From: CAYWEM01 sp964457225
Lineage (GTDB): Bacteria; Acidobacteriota; Aminicenantia; UBA2199
Direction: 5' to 3'
DNA: 64,000 nt
Assembly: GCA_964457225.1 (NCBI GenBank)
Contig: CAYWEM010000011.1
Span: 1 to 64,000, forward strand
Of this stretch, positions 51,701 through 59,876 are shown piece after piece. The notes beneath the pieces are model-generated. The model did no database searches, was not told the origin of the DNA, and saw nothing but the letters and a program-made list of their open reading frames with translations. How positions within the stretch are numbered: position 1 is the stretch's first letter; every line of letters starts with the position of its first letter. The translations under genes and the position numbers were made by a program.

Positions 51701-51836
51701 TCATGCTGGGAAAGCTGAATTCCGGCATCATTTCCAGGGGGAGCTTGAACATGGAGATCAGGCCGACGGTCAGGAAGACAAGCAGGATAACCACTATGGT
51801 GACCGGCTTGCGCATGGCGAAATCAGGCAGGTTCAT
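48741..51836 (-). CDS. RND efflux pump, inner-membrane subunit 2
   Basis: A 1031-residue RND transporter of the HAE-1/AcrB type. Its twelve membrane helices lie in two halves with large periplasmic loops. TM4 has the proton-relay Asp in AVGMLIDNAVVVLENIFR, and the second half has SYLGLLVLFGIVVNNGIVLVDHIN. Its ATG overlaps the stop of the first RND gene (ATGA). It probably forms a heterotrimer with the upstream RND protein, as MdtB/MdtC do. No outer-membrane TolC gene is in the operon. Confidence 0.94.
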   Translation of the reverse strand: MNLPDFAMRKPVTIVVILLVFLTVGLISMFKLPLEMMPEFSFPSMMVMIPYRSSSPEEVERTITRPLEEILSTLNNLKNINSTSSASMSSIRLEMNNDTNMDLASMEVRDKIDQVRSRLPADIENVRIRRWSSADSPVISFTISLPGSLENLYQAAEEIIKPELERIPNVANVDISGIKNKVLNVVMHPEYLHGTSLNILELINTIRNNNLNISAGYLEQEDRRFLLRIPGELKQVEQIRELPISSLGLKIKDVASVSYDFPEEDSFSRMNGRDSISFRVYRASNANVVEVCNEIRSSVERLAADHPRLDGMEVMFFRDQSLDITKSLKDLALAGVFGAFLAVLVLILFLRKFRTTLIIALAIPASIVFTFSFMYLARSLLESNITLNVISLSALMLAVGMLIDNAVVVLENIFRYKQDLNYGPREAAVRGSHEVMVAVSASTMTTLVVFVSINFISQTGFGRWMKDFGMTISLALVASLLVSLTVIPLAGSRLLKGRLKPKPGWLVWLTRVYEKTIRLTLRFKWLTMLAAAGLIFLAFNMLGKLEQEFYPRTEERETSVRIMMPRSFTLAEMIDLFTGIENSLNEKKEELAIANFTSSFGLRTTRFGRATGRVELYLQDKGPSVSEINQKLRELFPQKPGIEYEFGARRGFGGHMSSQSVELIGLDFTTLTQLAPMVMEKLNALDSIEDVTTDLEGGDLQLLVEVDRSLAESSGIDSRRVAQTIQSSLSDRPIGKFKTEDREIDMILQLRKEQGLSQSDLANLMVQAPGSSMGIPISALSSFQFRSGSLAIQKENKKSKLRINLNPKKDGMINLNRDISQVMNSIPFPEGYTWSMGQSWRQFRESQESSNLALLLALVFIYIIMASLFESFAQPFIILLSVPLSLVGVALVFTVFGITMNNSSYLGLLVLFGIVVNNGIVLVDHINSLRKSGLEKTEAIVQGGKNRLRPIMMTAITTIFSVLPMSLPVLLPQFFAATQGRARMWAPISIAVLGGLSTSAFFTLIIMPTFYSLVDSLASRTKKLLGFKPLR

Positions 51837-54800
51837 TCGGCACTCTCCTCTTCGGCCCGGATCAACTTGTTCCTGGTCAGCAGGGTGTAGACCAGGGGGA
51901 TGATGACCAGGGTCAGGATGGTTCCGAAGCTCAGTCCCCCGATCAGGGTGACGGCAATGGGAATCCTTATTTCGAAACCTTCCTGGAAATCCAGGGCCAT
52001 GGGCAGCAGGCCCAGCACGGTGGTCAGAGTGGTCATCAGGATGGGACGCCAGCGTACCTGGGCGGCTTCCCTGACCGCACTGAACTTGTCCATGCCCTTA
52101 AGCTGAAGTTTCCGGGTGAAGTCGACCAGGACAATGGCGTTGTTTACGATGATGCCGGCCAGGATTATTACCCCGATCAGCATGATGACGTTCACCGTGA
52201 CGCCCAGCAGCAGGTTAAAGAACACCACCCCGATCAGGGCCAGGGGGATGGTGAACAGGATGATGAAAGGCATGTGAAAGGATTCAAACTGTGAAGCCAT
52301 GACCAGGTAGACCAGGAAGACGGCCAGCAGTATAGCGAAGACCATTGATGAAAAGGCCACGTCTTTTTCCTGGCTTTGGCCGCCGGCGTAGATGCGGACG
52401 TCTGCGGGCAGATCAATTGACGCCGCCAGTTCCAGCGCTTTGCGGGTGACGCTTTCCAGATCAACACCCATCAGGTCGCTGGTGATCACCGCCGATTTCT
52501 GCTGACCGATGCGCCTTATTTCCGCCGGACCTTCACTGATGCCGATATCGGCGACCGACTTCAGTGGAATGGTCTGACCGAAACCGTTGCGGATGGTCAT
52601 GCGTTCGATGGCGGCCAGGTTGGCCCGGAAGTCTTCTCCTACCCTGACCCTGATATCGATTTCGCGGTCGCTTTCTATGAAGCGGGTGGCGATGTCGCCT
52701 TCAACCTTGGAACGCAACTGGCTGCCGGCGGTTTGAATGTTCAGCCCCTGCTGGGAGAGCAGGAAACGGTTGAAAACGATCTGGATTTCAGGGTAACCTT
52801 CTTCCATGCTTGATTTCAGGTCGATCAGGCCGGGAATGTCGCGCATTTGGGCCAGCAGTTGGTCGGAAACTGTTTTCAGGTGTTCCAGGGAATTGCCTGA
52901 AATGACAATTTCCAGGGGCGCCTTGAAGGAAAACAGCCGCGGCCGGTAGATTTTCAATTGAAGGTTTTCCAGGTCGGCCAGGGCCAGTCGCGCCTTTTCC
53001 ATGACCTTTTCCTCGGCCCGGCCCAGGATTCCCGGCTGCAGGCGCACGATCAGTTCGGAGAGGTTTTCCTGTTCTTCCTGAAAGGATATGCCGCCGCGCG
53101 AACCCTTGCCGATCATTTCGTAAACCGAAGCGATTTCCGGGATTTTGGTCAACCGCTCGTACACCGAGTCGACTATCCTGGTGTTATCGGCCAGGGCTGT
53201 TCCCGGCCTGGTTTCAACGTTGATGATGAATTCACCCTGGGAAATGGCCGGAATGAGTTCCTTGCCCAGGAAGGAAAAAGCTCCGATACTGATCAGAAAA
53301 AGAAGCAAGGCGCTCAGGAGAAAGATGCTTCTCCTTTTGAATGAAAACGCCTGGAGGCGCTTGTAGGCGCTGAACCCGCGTTCGTACACCTGATCCAGGG
53401 GATAAAACACTTTGTGCAGAATTCCGCCGCCGGATTTAATCTGTTGGCTGCGGCGCAGGATGGAGTTCAACATGGGGATAAGGGTCAGGGAGACGAGCAG
53501 GGAGGCCAGCAGGGAGAAGGTCACGGTCAGGGCCATGTCACGGAAAAGTTGGCCGGCAATGCCTTCGACGAAAACGATTGGAAAGAAAACGGCCACCGTG
53601 GTCAGGGTGGATGCGGTGATGGCCCCGGCCACCTCGCTGGTTCCCTGCAGGGATGCCTCGCGGTCATCCAGGCCCATTTCCCGGTAGCGATGAATGGCTT
53701 CAAGAACCACGATCGAGTTGTCGACCAGCATGCCTATGCCCAGTGCCAGCCCGCCCAGGGAAATGATGTTGAGCGAGATGTCGAAGTTGAGCATCAGGAA
53801 AAAAGTTATAATCACTGACAGGGGGATGGAAACACCTATGATCAGTGTACTCCGGATGTTTTTCAGGAAGAAAAGCAGGACCAGGATGGCGAAAATACCA
53901 CCCAGCACCGCGGTGTTTTTTACTTCTTCTATTGAGCTCTTGATGAATTTGGCCTGGTTGGTGATGATAACGTAATTCATCTGCCTGGGTTTCAGGATGT
54001 CTTTTTCGATTCTTTCCAGGCGGACGGCGATCTGCTCGGCCACGGTGACGGTGTTGGCATCCGCGGCCCGAAATAGAGCCGCCTCAACGCATTCCTGACC
54101 GTTGATCCTGGAAATCACCTTGCGTTCCTTGTGGCCGGGGTAAACCCGGGCTAGTTGGCCTAGTTTTATCGGAATGCCGTTGCGGTTCTCAATAATTATT
54201 TCCTTGATTTCATCAATGCTCTTGAATTCGTTGACTGTGCGCACTAAAAACTGACTGTCTTTTTCCCTGAGTATTCCGGCGGAAAGGTTGATGTTTTCCT
54301 GGGCCAGACGGTTGGCGATGGCGGCCACGGAAATGTTCAGCAGGCTTATCTGCTGCTCATCAAGGTCTATCTGGATTTCTTCCTCGAAGCCGCCCGATAT
54401 GGTGCAGGCGGCTACTCCCTCGATGCTTTCCAGGGCCTGCTTGAGTTCGGTCTCAGCTATGTAGCGGATACGGGAAAGCTCGGCGCCGCCGCTTATGCCA
54501 AGCTTCATGATCGGCTCGCTGTTCGGGTCGTACCTCAGTATAATCGGCTTTCTCGCTCCCTGGGGCAGGTTGAGCAGGTCGATCTTTTCCCGTACCTTGA
54601 GGGTGGCGAAATCCATGTTGGTGTTCCAGGAGAACTCGATGGTAACTTCGGAAACCTCGGCCCGGGAAACTGAGGAAACCCGGACTACGTTGTCAACCAC
54701 GCCCACGCTCTCTTCGATAGGTTTTGACACGTTGTTCTCGATTTCCGAGGGAGCTGTGCCGGGGTATTCGGTTTTAATGGTCAGGGTTGGGTAAGATATC

Positions 54801-54916
54801 TGGGGCAACAGGTTGAGCGGCAGCTTGTCGTATGAAATAAAGCCGAATATCAGGGCCGCGACCGCGGCCATGAACACGGTGACCGGATGGTTGAGTGAAA
54901 ATCTAACGATTTTCAT
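51833..54916 (-). CDS. RND efflux pump, inner-membrane subunit 1
   Basis: A 1027-residue RND transporter. The TM4 proton-relay Asp is present in LGIGMLVDNSIVVLEAIHR and the C-terminal half has GVIILAGIIVNNAIVLVDFTR. It is clearly divergent from the second RND protein, which supports a heteromeric pump. ATG 54916 was chosen over one 21 nt upstream because GAGG lies 7 nt before it; it overlaps the membrane-fusion gene by 14 nt. Confidence 0.94.
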   Translation of the reverse strand: MKIVRFSLNHPVTVFMAAVAALIFGFISYDKLPLNLLPQISYPTLTIKTEYPGTAPSEIENNVSKPIEESVGVVDNVVRVSSVSRAEVSEVTIEFSWNTNMDFATLKVREKIDLLNLPQGARKPIILRYDPNSEPIMKLGISGGAELSRIRYIAETELKQALESIEGVAACTISGGFEEEIQIDLDEQQISLLNISVAAIANRLAQENINLSAGILREKDSQFLVRTVNEFKSIDEIKEIIIENRNGIPIKLGQLARVYPGHKERKVISRINGQECVEAALFRAADANTVTVAEQIAVRLERIEKDILKPRQMNYVIITNQAKFIKSSIEEVKNTAVLGGIFAILVLLFFLKNIRSTLIIGVSIPLSVIITFFLMLNFDISLNIISLGGLALGIGMLVDNSIVVLEAIHRYREMGLDDREASLQGTSEVAGAITASTLTTVAVFFPIVFVEGIAGQLFRDMALTVTFSLLASLLVSLTLIPMLNSILRRSQQIKSGGGILHKVFYPLDQVYERGFSAYKRLQAFSFKRRSIFLLSALLLFLISIGAFSFLGKELIPAISQGEFIINVETRPGTALADNTRIVDSVYERLTKIPEIASVYEMIGKGSRGGISFQEEQENLSELIVRLQPGILGRAEEKVMEKARLALADLENLQLKIYRPRLFSFKAPLEIVISGNSLEHLKTVSDQLLAQMRDIPGLIDLKSSMEEGYPEIQIVFNRFLLSQQGLNIQTAGSQLRSKVEGDIATRFIESDREIDIRVRVGEDFRANLAAIERMTIRNGFGQTIPLKSVADIGISEGPAEIRRIGQQKSAVITSDLMGVDLESVTRKALELAASIDLPADVRIYAGGQSQEKDVAFSSMVFAILLAVFLVYLVMASQFESFHMPFIILFTIPLALIGVVFFNLLLGVTVNVIMLIGVIILAGIIVNNAIVLVDFTRKLQLKGMDKFSAVREAAQVRWRPILMTTLTTVLGLLPMALDFQEGFEIRIPIAVTLIGGLSFGTILTLVIIPLVYTLLTRNKLIRAEEESAE

Positions 54917-56231
54917 CGGCTGGCCTCTGGCGTTCACCCGATCCCTGGTTCCCGCCGGGTCTTCCTTCGTTGGCCGGTCTGACCTGCTGTCCGTCTTTGA
55001 GATTTTCCATGCCCGAGATGATTACGAACTCCCCTCTTTCAAGCCCGGATATAACCTCAATGTTGTCACCATCGATAATGCCCGTGCTGATTTCTCTCTG
55101 CTGGGCGCTGAAATTAGTGAAAGTGAATACCCAGGATTTGTTCTGCCGATAGAGAACGCTCCTGCGTGGTATCACCAGGGCGTCCGGATTGGCACGCACC
55201 AGAATCCTGACTTCGGTGAACATTCCCGGTCGCAGGCTGCCGCTAGGATCGTCTACTTCAACGGTGACCCGGACCGTACCTGACTGTACTTCAACCCTGG
55301 GGTTGACCAGTTTGACCTGCCCGGGGAAAACGTTGCCCCGGAGAACATCACTGGTGATTTCCGCCTTCATTCCGGGACTGATGTTGACCACATCCGCGGT
55401 CGGTACATTCAACCTGACCAGCAGGGGCGAGAAGTTTTCCACTGTGTAGACATGCTGGTTCGGGTTCAATTTGTGCCCCACTTCGATGAGTCTCCTGGTT
55501 ATGAAGCCGTCGATCGGGGAAATGATGCGGGTGTAGCCGAGCTGCAACTCCAGGGAATTGTAGTTTTGCCGCCGGTTCTCGAATTCCAGCTTGGCGCTCT
55601 GCAGGGCGGACTGGGAAGCCTGGAAATCCTTGTCGGAAATAAGGTTGTTGGCTTTGAGTTCACTGCTGCGCCGGAAGTTTTCTTCCTGGTCGGCCAGGGA
55701 TAATTCCGCCTGCTTGAGCATGATGCGGGCCTGCTGATAGCTGATCTGGATTTCGGTGTCATCGAGCAGTGCCAGTACATCGTTTTTCTTAACTCTTTGA
55801 CCCTCTTCCTTGACAATTGATTTGACGTGAGCCGACAGGCGGGAGTAGACTTCGACCGTGTTCTGAGGCTCAACTATGCCGTTCAGAACCAGTGATGAAT
55901 GTATTTCCTTCTGTTGAACCCGGGATAATTCCACCAGGGCGGCATCTCCGCCTCCCGGGCCGCCTCCCCCGCGCCTCATTTCCAGGAACTGCTGAACCCT
56001 TTCCATGGGAATCCGGCCTTCTTTGACCGCGGCTTTCATGCGTTCGGGAATGTCCAGTTTATCTATGTCCAGAGGCTCATCTTTTTTTTCCTTGGGCTCT
56101 TCCTGGCCGCTTTTTTCTTGAGCGGGAGGAATAGCGGCCCCGGGCTTTTCCGGGCCGGGCCGGTCACCCTTGCAGGCTGACAGCAGAATGACCATCAGCA
56201 GGACTGAATAAAGCAATGTTCTCGATTTCAT
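54903..56231 (-). CDS. RND membrane-fusion lipoprotein
   Basis: A 442-residue periplasmic adaptor with a lipobox (LLSAC, Cys at about 20) and a proline/glutamate-rich stretch. Its lipoyl half-motifs (VYSRLSAHVKSIVKEEGQRVKKNDVLALLDD) surround a coiled-coil hairpin (about 150-215), and the beta-barrel domain (GFITRRLIEVGHKL) is followed by a membrane-proximal domain. It links the two RND proteins to an outer-membrane factor encoded elsewhere. First gene of the operon. Confidence 0.93.
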   Translation of the reverse strand: MKSRTLLYSVLLMVILLSACKGDRPGPEKPGAAIPPAQEKSGQEEPKEKKDEPLDIDKLDIPERMKAAVKEGRIPMERVQQFLEMRRGGGGPGGGDAALVELSRVQQKEIHSSLVLNGIVEPQNTVEVYSRLSAHVKSIVKEEGQRVKKNDVLALLDDTEIQISYQQARIMLKQAELSLADQEENFRRSSELKANNLISDKDFQASQSALQSAKLEFENRRQNYNSLELQLGYTRIISPIDGFITRRLIEVGHKLNPNQHVYTVENFSPLLVRLNVPTADVVNISPGMKAEITSDVLRGNVFPGQVKLVNPRVEVQSGTVRVTVEVDDPSGSLRPGMFTEVRILVRANPDALVIPRRSVLYRQNKSWVFTFTNFSAQQREISTGIIDGDNIEVISGLERGEFVIISGMENLKDGQQVRPANEGRPGGNQGSGERQRPADENR

Positions 56232-56273
56232 TACCGCTCCTAGGATACTGATTTAAGAAATACTAAAACAATC

Positions 56274-56328
56274 ATTATACGTAAAACTTGCGGCTCAGGT
56301 TGTCAGATGGTCGGATTTGTGATATTCT
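56274..56328. promoter_or_regulatory. Divergent promoter region, RND operon and phosphohexomutase-like gene
   Basis: Minus strand: a perfect TATAAT (56279-56274) about 42 nt before the membrane-fusion ATG, but with no good -35 at 16-18 nt. Plus strand: TTGTCA (56300-56305), 17 nt, TATTCT (56323-56328), with ATG 56337 eight nt further on and no Shine-Dalgarno, again a near-leaderless arrangement. Confidence 0.5.
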
Positions 56329-56336
56329 GGCTCAAC

Positions 56337-57734
56337 ATGAAGACCCTACTGGGCACTGTTTGCTGGCAGGGCGGAATGGGGCGTGAGTTCGGCTTTGACG
56401 AAGTGCGCCGTACAGCCCTTGCCCTGTCCCGATTTCTTCTGGAACGTAATGAAAAATCCCGTCCGACCGTTGCCCTCAATTACGATCTAAGCTTCCTGTG
56501 TGATCGACTGGCCCGGGAAGCGGCCAGGGTCTTGACCGGCCAGGGTATTTCGGTCCTGTTCCCAGTGAAGAATGCTACGGAAGCCGCATTTTCCCTGGCC
56601 CTGGCCAAAACCGGCATGACCGCCGGAATCAGTTTGTCGACCGCCGGCGCCAAGCCGGGATCCAGGAGGATGAGACTTTTCAATGAAAAAGGGGCTCCGG
56701 TTCTGCCGTCCTGGGTGTTGCTGATAGAAAACGAGGTGAGACGGCTTCCCGCCGATCTCGACATCAAGCCGTCGTATCCGGTTCGTGAACTGATCGATAG
56801 GCAGGATTATTTCCCGGCTTACCGATCATTCCTTGAGCAGCTGGTCGACTTCAACCGACTGCGTTCATCGGGTTTACGGACAGTCATTTTACCCGGTTCA
56901 GCCGGGAACCGCGAGTACCTGGACAAAATTCTCCAGGAAAACAACCTGGAATCAGTTGTTTTGCCAGGTTCGGCGGAATATACCTCAAGCGGGTGTCAAT
57001 ACCGGCCATCGACGGCTGAATTACGAAAACTGGCCGGGTGCATCAGGGAAAAGCGCGTCGAGTTGGGAATCGCCCTGGGGGGTGACGGCCGCGGATTCTG
57101 GCTGCTGGACGCAGCGGGCAGAAGGCTTTCCGGATCATTACTGCAGGCCGCATTGGCTGAGTACCTGATTACAAGCGGCAAAATGGCCGGCCCCCTTGTT
57201 AAAACAGTCGATTCGACCATGCTGCTTGACCGGGTGGCTGTTTTTACCGGGCAGAGGCTGCACGAAGCGCCCTGTGGTGAAAACTACCTGGCTGACATGC
57301 TGAGCTCCAGGCATGCGGTACTGGCTTTTTCTGAAAACAGCGCCTCAATTATGGGGGCAGGTATTCACTGTGCCGACGGCTTACTGTTCTCGCTGCTGGC
57401 CCTTGAAATGATAGCAGTTTACGCAAAAAACCCGGCTCAAATCCTGCGTTCGGCGGCGGGTCGTTTTGGTCCAAGTTATCGCCGAAAGGCAGTTGTTAAT
57501 GCCGGTAATCGCGGAGTGGAACTTTTCCGGCAAATGACAGAGAAGCATGAATTGCCGTTTATTCCCGGTGATCCCAAGTTGAATTGGCTTGACGGTCTGA
57601 AAGCGGTTTTCGCTGATGGCTGGTTCATAGTGCGCCCGACTTCTCGGCCGGGGTATTTCCGGGTCAGATCAGAAGCGCTGACCGCAAAAAAAGCTGGGAG
57701 CCTGCTGAACTTGGGGAGAAATCTGCTTGGATGA
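56337..57734 (+). CDS. Degenerate phosphohexomutase (probable pseudoenzyme)
   Basis: A 465-residue protein with the four-domain plan of alpha-D-phosphohexomutases: LGTVCWQGGMGREFGFDEVRR at 5-25 aligns with the family FGTSGWRG start. All active-site motifs are altered. The TASHNP phosphoserine loop reads STAGAK (101-106), the DxDxDR metal loop reads GGDGRG (248-253, one Asp kept), GEESGH reads SENSAS (332-337), and RPSGTEP reads RPTSRPG (433-439). It therefore looks folded but catalytically dead. It overlaps the FtsB/DivIC-like gene by 8 nt, so a structural or regulatory role near division or cell-wall synthesis is conceivable. Confidence 0.82.
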   Translation: MKTLLGTVCWQGGMGREFGFDEVRRTALALSRFLLERNEKSRPTVALNYDLSFLCDRLAREAARVLTGQGISVLFPVKNATEAAFSLALAKTGMTAGISLSTAGAKPGSRRMRLFNEKGAPVLPSWVLLIENEVRRLPADLDIKPSYPVRELIDRQDYFPAYRSFLEQLVDFNRLRSSGLRTVILPGSAGNREYLDKILQENNLESVVLPGSAEYTSSGCQYRPSTAELRKLAGCIREKRVELGIALGGDGRGFWLLDAAGRRLSGSLLQAALAEYLITSGKMAGPLVKTVDSTMLLDRVAVFTGQRLHEAPCGENYLADMLSSRHAVLAFSENSASIMGAGIHCADGLLFSLLALEMIAVYAKNPAQILRSAAGRFGPSYRRKAVVNAGNRGVELFRQMTEKHELPFIPGDPKLNWLDGLKAVFADGWFIVRPTSRPGYFRVRSEALTAKKAGSLLNLGRNLLG

Positions 57735-58035
57735 ACTGAAGTCGGGCATGGCCTCGTTTTTCCGGGTAAAGGCCGTGATCATGCTGGTGGTCACCATCCT
57801 GATGATACTGGTTTTAACCCTCTTTTTCGGAGACCGCGGCATCGTGGAAATCGTCCGCCTGCAGAACCAGATCAGGGAAATGCAGGACACAATAGTCGAA
57901 CTGCAAAGAGAAATCGCAGACCTGCAAAGGGAAATACAGCAATTGACCGATAATCCGCAGTTTCTGGAGAAAGTGGCCAGGGAAAAACTGTGGCTGATGA
58001 AGCCCAAGGAAAAAGTGGTGGTGATTCTAGACTGA
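57727..58035 (+). CDS. FtsB/DivIC-type septum protein
   Basis: A 102-residue bitopic membrane protein: a short cytoplasmic tail, one transmembrane helix (about 18-36), a leucine-rich coiled coil with heptads (IREMQDTIVELQREIADLQREIQQL), and the conserved C-terminal -EKVAREKLWLMKPKEKVVVI-. This is the FtsB/DivIC pattern, a component of the division complex. TTG 57727 is the likely start (GGGGAG 8 nt upstream); an ATG at 57748 is possible. Confidence 0.9.
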   Translation: MDELKSGMASFFRVKAVIMLVVTILMILVLTLFFGDRGIVEIVRLQNQIREMQDTIVELQREIADLQREIQQLTDNPQFLEKVAREKLWLMKPKEKVVVILD

Positions 58036-58054
58036 AAAAGCCCCGGCGGACTTC

Positions 58055-58510
58055 TCAGAGGTGGACGAAAAGGCCGGAACTCAACCTGGTTCTTCTGTAA
58101 TCACCATAATTCTGCCAGCGCAGATCAAAGCGCAGCGACAGAATCTCGTTGAAAAAAAGGTGGGCGCCGCCGGCCAGGAAGGAATAAGCCTCATAGCGAT
58201 TGAAATGCAGGTCGAGCCTGAGGAACTCCGTGGCTGCCCCGATGCCGATGTAGGGTCTGATGGTACGCAGGCGCGGGCTGAAAAGAACTGCACCACTGAT
58301 AAACTTTTCATCAGCGTCAATTCTTTTGCCCGCTTCAAATTCCAGCTTGCAGAAGGGAATCAGCAGGCCGGTCTCCAAGGTGAGGCCGTAGGTGATTTTG
58401 CCGGGATTGTTGATCAGGCCTCCGTGCAGGCCCAGGTTGAGGGCGGGCAGGGAGGAAGCGCAAGCCAGCAGCAGGGTTAAAACCGGAATGATTCTTGCCG
58501 GTTTATTCAT
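58055..58510 (-). CDS. Small outer-membrane beta-barrel protein
   Basis: A 151-residue protein with a signal peptide and about eight amphipathic strands rich in aromatic residues, e.g. YIGIGAATEFLRLDLHFNRYEAYSFLAGGAHLFF, as in OmpW/OmpX-sized barrels; it does not end in phenylalanine. Its start overlaps the SBP5-like gene by 8 nt, so the two are cotranslated. Family not identified. Confidence 0.65.
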   Translation of the reverse strand: MNKPARIIPVLTLLLACASSLPALNLGLHGGLINNPGKITYGLTLETGLLIPFCKLEFEAGKRIDADEKFISGAVLFSPRLRTIRPYIGIGAATEFLRLDLHFNRYEAYSFLAGGAHLFFNEILSLRFDLRWQNYGDYRRTRLSSGLFVHL

Positions 58511-59876
58511 GTTCCAGGTGCGACCGGAAAAGCAGAGGACGTCCGTAGTAATCGAGTTTCAGGTTCTGCAGGCCGCGGCGGGCGTAAAGAGAAAATCTCT
58601 TTTGAAACAGAGGTAAAAGAAAACCATCCCTGACTATTTCCTCGACGATCCGGGCGCTTTGTTCCAGCAAAAGGGCCTCGTCAGCCATGTATTTCATTTC
58701 ACTCAGCTCATTGATCATTTTCAGGTATTTTTCATCAAAACGTCTGAAACTCAATTCACTGATTATGCGGCTCAGTTTGTCAGCCGGCGGAGTATCACGT
58801 CGAAAGGTCCGGCTGATCACCAGGTAAGAAATTGAGTCGTCGATTTCCCCCATGGTCTGGAAATCGTCCAGGTTGAAAAAAACCAGGTCGATTCTGCTTT
58901 GCTGAGTTTTCAGAAATGAGGTCAGCTCTTTTTCGAATTCTTTCAGGGCGGAATGTATGTGTAGTTTCAGGTTGGATTGTCTTAGAATTGGATTGATCCT
59001 GTTTTCCGGCAGTTCGTTGACCTTGATGCTTACAGGCGATTCATCGTCGCTGGTCAGCGAGTTGAGCAGCAGGTAACGGTTGCTGATCCTTTTCTGAAAG
59101 CGCCGTAAAAGAGTGTATATGGCGATTCGGGTGTTCAGGCTGCCGCCGGGATGGGGAAAGCTCAGGTAGATGTTCTGGTAAACGTCGGCCGGTAACTCCT
59201 GGAACTGATTTGAGGGCAGGCCCGGGTCGGATAGAAAAAGATCCCTGGCCTTTTCATCGAAGTAAACGCGAACAGTGTCAAGATGGCTGCGACCGCCCGG
59301 GTAAAATGGATTGGCCTGCAGGGTGATCGATTCGCCCTTCAGCCATTGTTCGGGGAAAAAAGGGCCTGAATAGATACCTTCACCTTCAGCGACCAGGATC
59401 AGATCCGGGGATGAAAGCAGGCTCAAAATATCGGGCAGGTTGAAGTTGAGCTTGATGGTGACAATGTTTTCGCTGGAATGGATGGAGTCCAGGGCCCGGC
59501 TGAGGCGGCGGGCCTGATGCAGATTGAGGTTGAGGAAAACCCTGAGCGAGGTTTTAATGCTTTCCGCGCTGATCGGCTTGCCGTTGGAATAACTGAGGTT
59601 TTCCTTCAATACCAGCATCAGGGTCATTTTTTCAGCATCGTAGCGGTAACTGGAAAAGATGTTGCTGGTCAGGGAGCCGTCCTGGTGCAGGTAAAAGAAG
59701 TTTTCATAAATCAATGAGTAGAAAAGCAGGTTCGAGTAGGTGGAGCTGCTTGGAGAAAAGGATGTCGGTTCATTGAGGCGCAGGCTGATTTCCCCGCCGT
59801 AGCGCGGCCTGACTGCGCCGAGGCAGGCCAGGGCGGCCAGAAAAACAATTATTATAAGGGATTTTTTAGTTTTCAT
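58503..59876 (-). CDS. Family 5 solute-binding-like protein, orphan
   Basis: A 457-residue secreted protein. After a signal peptide it has RPRYGGEISLRLNEPTSF, LLFYSLIYENFF, YSNGKPISAESIKTSLRVF and GIYSGPFF, which align with SBP_bac_5 peptide/nickel-binding proteins. It is somewhat shorter than usual (about 500-550) and no ABC permease or ATPase is adjacent. It lies between an unknown secreted protein (overlap 11 nt) and a small barrel. It may act in sensing or delivery rather than ABC import. Confidence 0.75.
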   Translation of the reverse strand: MKTKKSLIIIVFLAALACLGAVRPRYGGEISLRLNEPTSFSPSSSTYSNLLFYSLIYENFFYLHQDGSLTSNIFSSYRYDAEKMTLMLVLKENLSYSNGKPISAESIKTSLRVFLNLNLHQARRLSRALDSIHSSENIVTIKLNFNLPDILSLLSSPDLILVAEGEGIYSGPFFPEQWLKGESITLQANPFYPGGRSHLDTVRVYFDEKARDLFLSDPGLPSNQFQELPADVYQNIYLSFPHPGGSLNTRIAIYTLLRRFQKRISNRYLLLNSLTSDDESPVSIKVNELPENRINPILRQSNLKLHIHSALKEFEKELTSFLKTQQSRIDLVFFNLDDFQTMGEIDDSISYLVISRTFRRDTPPADKLSRIISELSFRRFDEKYLKMINELSEMKYMADEALLLEQSARIVEEIVRDGFLLPLFQKRFSLYARRGLQNLKLDYYGRPLLFRSHLEHE

